From: Helicobacter jaachi
GTDB taxonomy: Bacteria; Campylobacterota; Campylobacteria; Campylobacterales; Helicobacteraceae
Assembly: GCF_000763135.2 (NCBI RefSeq)
Contig: NZ_JRPR02000001.1
Span: 310,001 to 374,000, forward strand
Direction: 5' to 3'
DNA length: 64,000 nucleotides
The notes under the pieces were generated by a model that saw only the letters and a list, made by a program, of their open reading frames with translations, was not told where the DNA came from and did no database searches. This document shows, piece after piece, positions 56,917 to 64,000 of this stretch. Each line of letters opens with the position of its first letter. Position 1 is the first letter of the stretch. Both the position numbers and the translations under genes were made by a program.

Positions 56917-57894
56917 TTAAAAATGACTGCGGTGTTCCTCGTAAGTTTTGCTAAATTTATGCGTCCCCGTGCTTCTATCGCGCACAAAATACAAATAATC
57001 TACATTGGCAGGTTTTAGCACTGCCTCAATAGCTGGTAAGCTCACACTGCCCACAGGATAGGGTGGCACACCTTTATGCTTGTAGGTATTATAAGGGCTA
57101 TTGTCATTGCGGATTCTATCTGGTGTTATTTTAGTGTGCGAGTATGCGCCATAATTAAGTGAGCCGTCCATTTGCAAGGGCATATTTTGCTTGATACGAT
57201 TAAAGATAACAGCAGCAATGAGAGGCATTTCATCATTATTTGCCGCTTCTTTCTGCACTATGGAGGCAGTGGCGACATGTTTAAACCATACTTCTTGATT
57301 ATACTCCCCAAGCAGTTTTATGGCACTTTGCTTGTGGCGCTCTATGGAGAGTTCATAGAGCATTTTCATCATCTCATCTTCCTTAATACCTAGCGGGAGA
57401 TGATAAGTATCAGGGAATATTACGCCATCAGGATATGGGAAATACTTATCATAGGCACTTTGGAGCATATCAGGTGAGAGATTAAAGCGCTCTGCGAGTA
57501 TGCGGATAAAATAATACAAAGTCTCGCCCGGTATCAGTGTGGCTTCTTTGGTAGCGGCTTTGGAGCTTGTTAGGGCTTTTAAAAACGCACCCTTTGGCAA
57601 TCTCTGCGCTCCCATATCAATAAACCCACTTTGAGGCTGCCCCAAAAAGCGTATAAAAAGCGCATCAAGCTTATTAAGATGCGCACCATTATCATTTAAG
57701 TATGCTATAATTTTGGGCAATGAGCCTTTGGGCAGGTTGATTATGCGTTCAGTTTGCATAGGCTGGAGTAAATAAAATAAAATGGTTATTGTAATGAGGA
57801 AAACAAAATCTAAAAATATCGCAAGTATCATCATCTTTTTAGGCATTTTACTCACACTTTCTCTTATGGGATATAAGATTCTATCCAATGGCAT
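56917..57894 (-). CDS. mltG: endolytic transglycosylase MltG (YceG-like)
   Basis: Inner-membrane lytic transglycosylase that may terminate glycan strands. 325 residues: one TM segment at about 22-43 (ILAIFLDFVFLITITILFYLL), then FPDTYHLPLGI and the catalytic region ATASIVQKEAANNDEMPLIAAVIFNRIKQNMPLQMDGSLNYGA (Glu in QKEA), SPYNTYKHKGVPPYPVGS. Older H. pylori annotation calls this family aminodeoxychorismate lyase. ATG 57894 or a later in-frame ATG (57846 or 57831); all overlap the divergent AsmA-like gene. Confidence 0.92.
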   Translation of the reverse strand: MPLDRILYPIRESVSKMPKKMMILAIFLDFVFLITITILFYLLQPMQTERIINLPKGSLPKIIAYLNDNGAHLNKLDALFIRFLGQPQSGFIDMGAQRLPKGAFLKALTSSKAATKEATLIPGETLYYFIRILAERFNLSPDMLQSAYDKYFPYPDGVIFPDTYHLPLGIKEDEMMKMLYELSIERHKQSAIKLLGEYNQEVWFKHVATASIVQKEAANNDEMPLIAAVIFNRIKQNMPLQMDGSLNYGAYSHTKITPDRIRNDNSPYNTYKHKGVPPYPVGSVSLPAIEAVLKPANVDYLYFVRDRSTGTHKFSKTYEEHRSHF

Positions 57895-60800
57895 TCATAG
57901 CCAATCTCTTAGCATTGGACAAATCCATATCGATGGATTGTATCTTAGATTAAATAACAAGCTCATTTTAGAGATACAAAGCCTTGATGTCTCTGCGCTT
58001 CAAAATAAAGGGCAAGATGATGAGGCAGATTCTATAAGTGCTGATGAAATCCTCACTTGGATTAAGCGATGTTTATTTGTGATTTCATATTTTGAAAAGC
58101 TTGATATACAAAACATCGTCTTTAGCGATAATTTAAAGCGCAGTGTGCATTATGATGGCAGAGAATATGAGATTTCTGCGCCAGAGTTTGTGGCTAAATT
58201 TGGCGTTGAGGATAATCACAAAAATACGCAGCTGCTTATCCATGAGCTTGAGATTTTGCGATTTGGCTTGCAGATACAAGGGCAGTTTGTGTATCAAAAT
58301 GTGAAAAAAACGCTCGAAATGGATATTTCACTCTCTCCCAAAGAGCCTACAAACGATAAAGAGCAGCCCACACTTTATATAAAGGGTATTACAGATTTTT
58401 ATCGCATCGAGATGGAGGCCTCCTCCACACACCTTTACAACCTTGATACAATTAAGCCCTATGTGCTAAAGCTCAACAATAAAATGCTCAATAATTGGCT
58501 TTTTAAAAATGTGCAATATGATGTGATGAAAGTGCATTCACTAAGGTTTCAAAGCACGCTTGATAGGAATTTTTTTGCCAAGCTCCAGCAGAGCTTAGCC
58601 CTTGATTTAGCTATAGAATCTCCTAAAGTCTATTTTGCTCCCCACCTTAAGCCCATTGAAGCCACGCGCGTGATTGTGTATATGCGCGAAGAGAATCTAA
58701 GCTTTTTATTTAAAGAGCCATCTTTTACAGACACTAAGCTTGAAGGCTCTGAAGTGCAAATAAGCAATGTTTTCACGCAGCCTATGGGTATAAAAATCGC
58801 CATTCGCTCTAATAATGCCACGCTTAGTGATGAGCTAGCGGATATACTTCGTTTTTATGACATCAATATACCGGTGCGCAGCGTAGATTCTAAATTACGC
58901 TTAAAAGTTGATGTGGATATGCAGCAGGATAAAAATAAGCAAATGTCTATCCTAGCTAATGGCAATATAAGCGCGCCCACACTTAGCCTTAGTATCGCAG
59001 GCTTAAGATTAGATATGAGCGATGTTAATGTAATTCTCTCTCAAAAGCCCTCTAAAAGCTATGTGCAGCTACTAAATACTAAGATTGATTATGCGAAAAA
59101 TATACAAGGTATCCTTAATGCAATATGGAATCTAGAGGATTCTTCGCTACAAGGGGATTTGCTCATTGAGCATTTTGCACTAAGCTCGCAGGCTTTATCA
59201 CAAAATGCAGGTATGCCTGCTGTGCCAGAGGGGAGTGATGAGCTTACAAAGCGCATTATTGAAGCTATTTATGCAGATTCTCAAAAAGGATTTAGCGAGG
59301 AGATTTTAAAAATTAATCCTAATGAGCTTAAAAAAATCCACTTTAAAGGGCATTTAAGCCAAGATGATAAAGTCATATCCTTGCCAGATTTTGGACTAAA
59401 TGTTTATATAGGTGAGCAAAGTGTCTTTGAGCTAAGTGATATTGCAAAAATTTATCCATATTCTCCCATATTGCGCTATTTTGGCATACCAAATGGATAT
59501 ATGAGGCTCTCTACTAAAGATTTTAAGAAGTTTGGCTTAAGTGGCGAGGTGAGTAATCTTACCTATCCGCTTTATGATAAAGAATCTAATCAATTAGCGC
59601 GCTTTGTGCTTGAGGGGCTAATCGATGAGCGGGGTATTTTTATCGGCTCACAAAATAGAAAATTTTTATTTGTGAAAGAAGGCAATGTAATAAAGCTTAT
59701 GCTTAATGGCTATGATTTAAACATTGATGAGCTTTTAAATAGTCAAATCCCAGCCCTTGCGCAAATTAATGAAGAGAGTAAAACCAGTCAAGCCCTAAGC
59801 CCACAAGAGCGCCAAGCACAAGAAGCTTTCATTAAAGCCAAGCAACAATACGAGCGCCAGCACAAGCTCTCCCCGCATATTACTTACCTTGAAGCGCGAA
59901 ATATGGATTTTTACTTAAATGATTATATTATTCCCACAGATATGGCATCTGTTTCTATGCGCGATGGCTTAATACGCGCTGATGCTACTTATGGCAATGG
60001 TGTGGCTAATGTCGATGTGGCGTATTCGCGTGCTAATGTGCGGCTCAATAACTTTAGCGATGTGTTTTTAAACCGCGTGTGGAAGCGTGATATTGTGAGT
60101 GGCGGCTTGTTTAATTTTAGGGGCATTTATGATGAGGGCGTGCTTAAGGGCGAAATAAGTATGCAAAATACCACTTATAAAGACTTAGCCATTGTGCAAA
60201 ATATTTTAGCCCTTATTGATACAATCCCTGCCTTGCTTACTTTCCGCAAGCCCGGACTTGGCGCAAATGGCTATGAGATTAAGCAAGGGAAAGTGGATTT
60301 TGTCTTAAATGACGAATATTTAGTGCTTGAAAATATCGATTTAGTGGGAAGCTCTATTGATGTGGAGGGCGGAGGGCTTATTAGGCTACAATCAAAAGAA
60401 ATTGATGTGATTTTAAAAGCCTCTACTTTGAAAACTTTGGCGGATATTATTGATAAAATCCCGCTTGTGGGCTATGTGATTTTGGGCAGTGATGGCAAAT
60501 TCACCACCGGAATCGCCCTCAAAGGCACGCTAGATAATCCAAAGAGTGAGGTAAATACTGCAGAGGATATTTTGCTTAGCCCATTTGAAATGGTAGGCAG
60601 AATCTTAAAGCCTGTGGATACGCTACTTAGCGGCTTATCAAACGCGCTTAATGAAAGTGTAGAATCTAGTCCATTAAAGAAGCCAGAGCCATACTTTGAG
60701 CCAGCTTTATCCGAGGAGCTAGATGCTATAAATGCTATAGAATCTACAAATGTTACAGAATCTGCAAACACTACAGAATCTAATCCTACACAATCCGCAC

Positions 60801-60967
60801 CCGCTCCCGCGCCAGATTCTATAACATCTCAATCACAAGAGATGCCAGCATCACAAACACCGCAAGGAATACAAGAGAATTTAGAATCTAGCCCATCTGC
60901 CCAAAGCCCCGCACAAGAGCCAGATTCTATAAATGAGCCAAACCTCCCGCAAGTGGAAGCGCCATAA
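57782..60967 (+). CDS. giant AsmA-like/bridge-type membrane protein (1061 aa)
   Basis: Single N-terminal TM (about residues 14-34) followed by a ~960-residue periplasmic region of repeated beta-strand pattern, with an AsmA-like C-terminal domain: GVFNFRGIYDEGVLKG, FRKPGLGANGYEIKQGKVDFVLNDEYLVLENIDLVGSSIDVEGGGLIRLQSKEIDVILKAST and LVGYVILGSDGKFTTGIALKGTLDNPKSEV. Such proteins are candidates for phospholipid transport across the periplasm (TamB/YhdP-like), an inference. The last ~100 residues are a Ser/Pro/Gln/Glu-rich tail packed with AGAATCT copies. Start 57782 has GGAG 13 bases before; 57794 is an alternative. Confidence 0.85.
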   Translation: MVIVMRKTKSKNIASIIIFLGILLTLSLMGYKILSNGIHSQSLSIGQIHIDGLYLRLNNKLILEIQSLDVSALQNKGQDDEADSISADEILTWIKRCLFVISYFEKLDIQNIVFSDNLKRSVHYDGREYEISAPEFVAKFGVEDNHKNTQLLIHELEILRFGLQIQGQFVYQNVKKTLEMDISLSPKEPTNDKEQPTLYIKGITDFYRIEMEASSTHLYNLDTIKPYVLKLNNKMLNNWLFKNVQYDVMKVHSLRFQSTLDRNFFAKLQQSLALDLAIESPKVYFAPHLKPIEATRVIVYMREENLSFLFKEPSFTDTKLEGSEVQISNVFTQPMGIKIAIRSNNATLSDELADILRFYDINIPVRSVDSKLRLKVDVDMQQDKNKQMSILANGNISAPTLSLSIAGLRLDMSDVNVILSQKPSKSYVQLLNTKIDYAKNIQGILNAIWNLEDSSLQGDLLIEHFALSSQALSQNAGMPAVPEGSDELTKRIIEAIYADSQKGFSEEILKINPNELKKIHFKGHLSQDDKVISLPDFGLNVYIGEQSVFELSDIAKIYPYSPILRYFGIPNGYMRLSTKDFKKFGLSGEVSNLTYPLYDKESNQLARFVLEGLIDERGIFIGSQNRKFLFVKEGNVIKLMLNGYDLNIDELLNSQIPALAQINEESKTSQALSPQERQAQEAFIKAKQQYERQHKLSPHITYLEARNMDFYLNDYIIPTDMASVSMRDGLIRADATYGNGVANVDVAYSRANVRLNNFSDVFLNRVWKRDIVSGGLFNFRGIYDEGVLKGEISMQNTTYKDLAIVQNILALIDTIPALLTFRKPGLGANGYEIKQGKVDFVLNDEYLVLENIDLVGSSIDVEGGGLIRLQSKEIDVILKASTLKTLADIIDKIPLVGYVILGSDGKFTTGIALKGTLDNPKSEVNTAEDILLSPFEMVGRILKPVDTLLSGLSNALNESVESSPLKKPEPYFEPALSEELDAINAIESTNVTESANTTESNPTQSAPAPAPDSITSQSQEMPASQTPQGIQENLESSPSAQSPAQEPDSINEPNLPQVEAP
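60659..60935. repeat. cluster of AGAATCT copies in the AsmA-like C-terminal tail
   Basis: Seven copies in about 280 bases: five AGAATCT (about 60661, 60739, 60757, 60775, 60882) and two AGATTCT (about 60814, 60922). They encode ESS/IES/TES/TES/LES and PDSI twice, in one reading frame despite both orientations. Confidence 0.85.
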
Positions 60968-61087
60968 GTACGAGCCTGTATGAGATTAATTAATAAAATT
61001 TATAGCGCAGTGGGATAGAATCTTATTATCTAAACTCCGCTATACTTGCGCTCCTTAAAAATTATTACCAACATTAAGGATATGAAA

Positions 61088-61330
61088 ATGACGCTTTGTG
61101 ATTGCTCATTGGGAGATGTGTGCAAAATCGTGCGCTGCGAGAGCCAAGATAGCGCGCTTAAAGATAGGCTTATGTCCTTTGGTATTGTAAAAGATAAAAT
61201 ATGTAAGGTCATGCGCTACTCGCTAGGGCGGCTAGCGGTGGCAATAATGATAGATGGCACGCAAGTGGCGCTAAGAGATTCTGAAGCCAGACTTATCGTA
61301 GTTGAGCCGCTTAGGCATGAGCCAAATTGA
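61088..61330 (+). CDS. feoA: FeoA-family protein
   Basis: 80 residues from ATG 61088, seven bases after AAGGA (an adjacent ATG at 61082 is too close). SH3-like FeoA fold: CSLGDVCKIVRCESQDSALKDRLMSFGIVKDKICKVMRYSLGRLAVAIMIDGTQVALRDSEARLIVVEP. Cytoplasmic partner of the Fe(II) transporter FeoB; no feoB in the window. The end overlaps nth. Confidence 0.87.
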   Translation: MTLCDCSLGDVCKIVRCESQDSALKDRLMSFGIVKDKICKVMRYSLGRLAVAIMIDGTQVALRDSEARLIVVEPLRHEPN

Positions 61331-62003
61331 AATGGCAGATTCTAAAAGCGCGCCCCAGTTTAAAAAATGCAAGCAAAAAGATGTGCAAGCCATTAAGGCA
61401 TTGTTTTTGGAGCATTTTGGAGATGCAAAAACAGAGCTTATTTATCATAATCTATATGAATTGCTTGTGTGCGTTATGCTCTCCGCTCAATGCACAGATA
61501 AGCGCGTAAATATCGTTACTCCAGCACTTTTTAGAGCCTATCCTAATGTCGCAAGCCTAGCAGGGGCTGATATTGAGGAGATAAAGGGCTTTATTAAATC
61601 TGTGTCATTTTTTAATAATAAAGCCAAGCACCTGCATGCTATGGCAAATCAAGTGATGAGGGATTTTAATGGGCAAATCCCCACCACGCAAGAGCAGCTA
61701 AAAAGCCTAGCAGGGGTGGGGCAGAAAACAGCTAATGTGGTGCTTATTGAGTTTTTTGAGCAAAATTATATGGCGGTGGATACGCATGTGTTTCGCGTCT
61801 CACATCGTTTGGGCTTAAGTGGAGCAAAAAGTGCTTTAGAGACGGAAAAGGAGCTTACAAAGCTCTTTAAAACGCAGCTTTCTACGCTTCATCAAGCTTT
61901 TGTGCTGTTTGGGCGCTATACTTGCAAGGCGCTAAAACCTATGTGTGAAAGCTGCTTTGTGAGTGCGTTTTGTCAAAATAAGTGCAATTTCAAGCCCACT
62001 TAG
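61317..62003 (+). CDS. nth: endonuclease III
   Basis: Bifunctional DNA glycosylase/AP lyase for oxidised pyrimidines. ~228 residues. HhH motif LKSLAGVGQKTANVVLIE with catalytic Lys, then AVDTHVFRVSHRLGL with catalytic Asp, and a C-terminal [4Fe-4S] C-x6-C-x2-C-x5-C (CKALKPMCESCFVSAFC). ATG 61317 overlaps feoA by 14 bases; TTG 61302 and ATG 61332 are alternatives. Confidence 0.96.
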   Translation: MSQIEMADSKSAPQFKKCKQKDVQAIKALFLEHFGDAKTELIYHNLYELLVCVMLSAQCTDKRVNIVTPALFRAYPNVASLAGADIEEIKGFIKSVSFFNNKAKHLHAMANQVMRDFNGQIPTTQEQLKSLAGVGQKTANVVLIEFFEQNYMAVDTHVFRVSHRLGLSGAKSALETEKELTKLFKTQLSTLHQAFVLFGRYTCKALKPMCESCFVSAFCQNKCNFKPT

Positions 62004-62054
62004 CCGCAAAATGTTATATAATATGCGCTAGATTCTGTAAAAAGGTGGTGAGTT

Positions 62055-62459
62055 ATGGACATCATTCATAGTAGTTTTTTTGATATTGTGCAAAATAGCA
62101 TTAGTAAGACGCCTCATGATTCTATCATGCCGCTTAAAAAGGGGTATTTGAGCAAGATTAGTATGCTTGGCACGCATAATGATGTGTTTTTGTTATTTAA
62201 TAAGGCTTTTTTGCGTATTTTTTGTGCCGATTTTTTAGGGGATAAGAATCCTAGCGAGCAATCTTTGGAGGATATGGCAAGGGAACTTGCTAATCTTGTC
62301 GTAGGCAGGGCAAAGGTGATGACGCAAGAATTAGGCAAAAATTTTAATATCTCAACACCGGAGTATTTAGGCTATCGTTTGATTAAAAATTATGACCATG
62401 GATTACATTTTAGGCTATCGCGCGGGCGATGCAGTATTTATATGCGCCGCGTGAGGTAG
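62055..62459 (+). CDS. CheX-like chemotaxis protein
   Basis: 134 residues. The segment LEDMARELANLVVGRAKVMTQELG carries ExxN (Glu77, Asn80) as in one half of CheC/CheX phosphatases; the N-terminal part forms the usual preceding sheet. It may dephosphorylate CheY or be a structural relative. GGTGAG precedes the ATG, and fliN begins 45 bases later, linking it to motility. Confidence 0.72.
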   Translation: MDIIHSSFFDIVQNSISKTPHDSIMPLKKGYLSKISMLGTHNDVFLLFNKAFLRIFCADFLGDKNPSEQSLEDMARELANLVVGRAKVMTQELGKNFNISTPEYLGYRLIKNYDHGLHFRLSRGRCSIYMRRVR

Positions 62460-62504
62460 GCTGTAGATTCTATGGTGTATCAGATTCTATAAAAGGAGCG
62501 GCTT

Positions 62505-62861
62505 ATGGCTGGAGAGACTATTTTAGACAAACAGCGCATTCACACAGCCAAAGAAATAGAGCTTGCCACATATCTTGAGGATATGATGAAAAACTATACC
62601 GGGCTTTTAGATATGGAAGTGCTATTTAATGCCGAGCTAGGTAATACCAAAATACCGCTTGGCGAGATTTTGCGCTTTGAGAAAGGCTCTATTATTGATT
62701 TAGGAAAGCCTGCAGGGGAGAGCATTGAGACATTTATTAATGGGCGCGTTATAGGTAAGGGTGAAGTTATGGTGTATGAGCGCAATTTGGCTATTCGTAT
62801 TAATGAAATTTTAGATTCTAATGCCATTGTGTATTATCTCACGCGTGAGAATGAAAAGTAG
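62505..62861 (+). CDS. fliN: flagellar motor switch protein FliN
   Basis: 118 residues with the SpoA (surface presentation of antigens) domain: LLDMEVLFNAELGNTKIPLGEILRFEKGSIIDLGKPAGESIETFINGRVIGKGEVMVYERNLAIRINEIL. C-ring component for switching and CheY-P response. AAAGGAG before the ATG. Upstream 44 bases contain two AGATTCT copies. Confidence 0.96.
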   Translation: MAGETILDKQRIHTAKEIELATYLEDMMKNYTGLLDMEVLFNAELGNTKIPLGEILRFEKGSIIDLGKPAGESIETFINGRVIGKGEVMVYERNLAIRINEILDSNAIVYYLTRENEK

Positions 62862-62878
62862 TTTAGACTATCACAAAT

Positions 62879-63820
62879 ATGAAAAAGATAATTTTTGTAT
62901 GTTTGCTGCCTTTGTGTGTTAGTGTGCTTTGGGCTAATGTAAAAGTAAAGGATTTTACTTTTAATCAAACAAGTCAAAGCATTGAGCTTATCCTCACGCT
63001 TGATAGCGCGTATGATAAAGCCCCTAGTTTGACAGAAGATGAGGGCTATAAAGGTGTGATTTTCCCGAATCTTAAAGCAGATTCTAAAAATGAAAACTTC
63101 AAGCAAACTTTTATCAGTCAAATACAAGTGTTTAATGTCCAAGATAAGCTCTATGTGCTAGGGATAGGCGATTCGCGCTTTATGAGTGTGAATGTGGGTA
63201 GAGCGCCCAATGCGCTAAAAATCACATTTAGTCGCGCTACCCCACCCCAAAGTGAGCTTGATAAATTGCTCCAAACGCCCCATAATGCCAATATCCCAAC
63301 TATTGAGATACAAAATAGCCAATCTAACCCCGCGCAAGCAGCGCTTGCCCAAACGCCAAATCCAATGCAGTCCGCTTCCACACAGCCCACATCTGCGCAA
63401 ACAAACCAGAATCTCCTGCCATTTAAAAATGATTTAAGCATTGATACTTGGCGATATGTGGCTGTGCTAGGCGTTATGGGCGTGCTTGTGTTGGTGCTAT
63501 GGATAGTCAAGCGATATGTAGTGCATAAAAAGCAGTTTGGGCATTATTTTTCCACGCCCAAAAAAGCGGCATTTGACCCCACAAAGATAGAGATTATCTC
63601 GCAGAAAAATCTAGATTCTAAACACAGAATCTTAACTATAGAATCTAATGGCTATCGGTATTTAATCCTTATTGGTTTATCGGGCACTACGCTTATTGAC
63701 CGCTATCCTATCCCGCAAAGTATTAGCAAAGAGGAGCAATTGCGCCTTGATGACCAGTTTGCCAAACTCTTAGAGCAAAAGCAAGAGCGACTTTCTCAAT
63801 ATATCCATGATGAGAAATAG
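62879..63820 (+). CDS. FliO-like flagellar biosynthesis protein with periplasmic domain
   Basis: 313 residues. Signal-like N-terminus (IIFVCLLPLCVSVLWA), a ~120-residue periplasmic beta domain (VKDFTFNQTSQSIELILTLD), a Gln/Thr/Pro-rich linker, one TM at about 198-216 (VAVLGVMGVLVLVLWIVK), and a cytoplasmic FliO-like part: IEIISQKNLDSKHRILTIESNGYRYLILIGLSGTTLIDRYP. In H. pylori the gene beside fliN is annotated FliO. The ATG lacks a clear SD. Confidence 0.75.
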   Translation: MKKIIFVCLLPLCVSVLWANVKVKDFTFNQTSQSIELILTLDSAYDKAPSLTEDEGYKGVIFPNLKADSKNENFKQTFISQIQVFNVQDKLYVLGIGDSRFMSVNVGRAPNALKITFSRATPPQSELDKLLQTPHNANIPTIEIQNSQSNPAQAALAQTPNPMQSASTQPTSAQTNQNLLPFKNDLSIDTWRYVAVLGVMGVLVLVLWIVKRYVVHKKQFGHYFSTPKKAAFDPTKIEIISQKNLDSKHRILTIESNGYRYLILIGLSGTTLIDRYPIPQSISKEEQLRLDDQFAKLLEQKQERLSQYIHDEK

Positions 63821-63821
63821 T

Positions 63822-64000
63822 ATGCAAGCAAATATAGGGCTTAATGCGCAGACTCACTCGCATTTGCGGCTATGGCTACTTGTCTCCTTAATCATTCATC
63901 TGCTTATTTTGGCCTTGCTTTTTGTGCGATTTCAGGGTTTGCAGTTTAAAAAAGGCACTTCGAGTAATCCACAGATGAAAGTTGCAGGCTTTCAGATTCT
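63822..64000 (+). CDS. TonB-like energy transducer (3' truncated by window edge)
   Basis: 59 residues visible: a short polar start then LRLWLLVSLIIHLLILALLFVRF, a single N-terminal TM with an internal His, typical of TonB/TolA-type anchors, then a polar segment. In-frame ATGs at 63807 and 63810 would overlap the FliO-like gene. The neighbouring fliN-FliO-TonB-like order supports the call; the C-terminal TonB domain is outside the window. Confidence 0.6.
   Translation, partial: MQANIGLNAQTHSHLRLWLLVSLIIHLLILALLFVRFQGLQFKKGTSSNPQMKVAGFQI

Noticed and set aside
2-64000. AGAATCT copies as a CRISPR array or short tandem repeat
   Set aside because: Spacing is irregular, copies occur in both orientations and inside many unrelated genes.

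Overview
The window looks like chromosome from a Helicobacter-type campylobacterotum, probably an enterohepatic Helicobacter. The evidence is the protein content, the ferredoxin-dependent 2-oxoglutarate oxidoreductase oorDABC, a class II DAHP synthase, a hypA/lpxB neighbourhood, and several gene blocks ordered as I remember them from H. pylori or C. jejuni: metG to cmoB, fbp/rpe/dnaQ, lpxB to hypA, clpS-clpA, panB-ruvB, and oor-mltG-nth-fliN. No rRNA, tRNA, CRISPR array, prophage or insertion sequence was recognised. The DNA is moderately AT-rich and gene-dense, with many short overlaps.

Layout. 1-8.2 kb: the 3' part of lon, a small membrane protein, a glycosyltransferase, cysK, a DODA-type dioxygenase and a chemoreceptor. 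8.3-14.6 kb (minus strand): hotdog thioesterase, cmoB, a Mur-ligase-like protein, metG, a small Cys protein, fbp and an alpha/beta hydrolase. 14.8-21.6 kb: rpe, a DnaQ-like exonuclease, pyrG and recJ on plus; prmC and an M48 protease on minus. 21.6-26.9 kb: a nitrilase-fold protein, ilvD, an NSS transporter and an EamA exporter. 26.9-34.5 kb (minus): a surface-glycan cluster (GT-C membrane proteins, GtrA flippase, methyltransferase, GtrB-like GT2) behind lpxB, a coiled-coil protein and hypA. 34.5-43.4 kb (mostly plus): ispG, an orphan DNA methyltransferase, pgk, a DUF455 protein, a MerR regulator, proA, an MFS exporter, panB and ruvB. 43.6-52.7 kb (minus): waaC, class II DAHP synthase, an SDR, a CvfB-like protein, a DUF305 protein, a DUF815 ATPase, clpA, clpS and a decayed aldo/keto reductase patch. 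53-64 kb: oorDABC, mdh and mltG on minus; a giant AsmA-like protein, feoA, nth, a CheX-like protein, fliN, a FliO-like protein and the start of a TonB-like protein on plus.

Three features stand out. First, the 7-mer AGAATCT (either strand) occurs about 200 times by hand count, against about a dozen expected from base composition. It lies between genes and inside them, where it encodes IES/TES/DSI tripeptides concentrated in linkers, insertions and tails. Inverted pairs form perfect palindromes. Second, a ~145-bp intergenic element bounded by that word occurs as two homologous copies plus one partial copy. It has a conserved TTGATA / TATAAY pair and hairpins whose positions are kept while their sequences change. 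Third, three G10-G11 tracts sit inside three genes of the glycan cluster, and one of those genes is out of frame as sequenced.

Smaller oddities include an M48 protease with HELGR in place of HELGH, a nitrilase-fold protein without its catalytic Cys, an aldo/keto reductase with an in-frame internal deletion, and head-to-head overlap of mltG with the AsmA-like gene. Homology calls rest on recognition of motifs and family sequence from memory; no database search was run.
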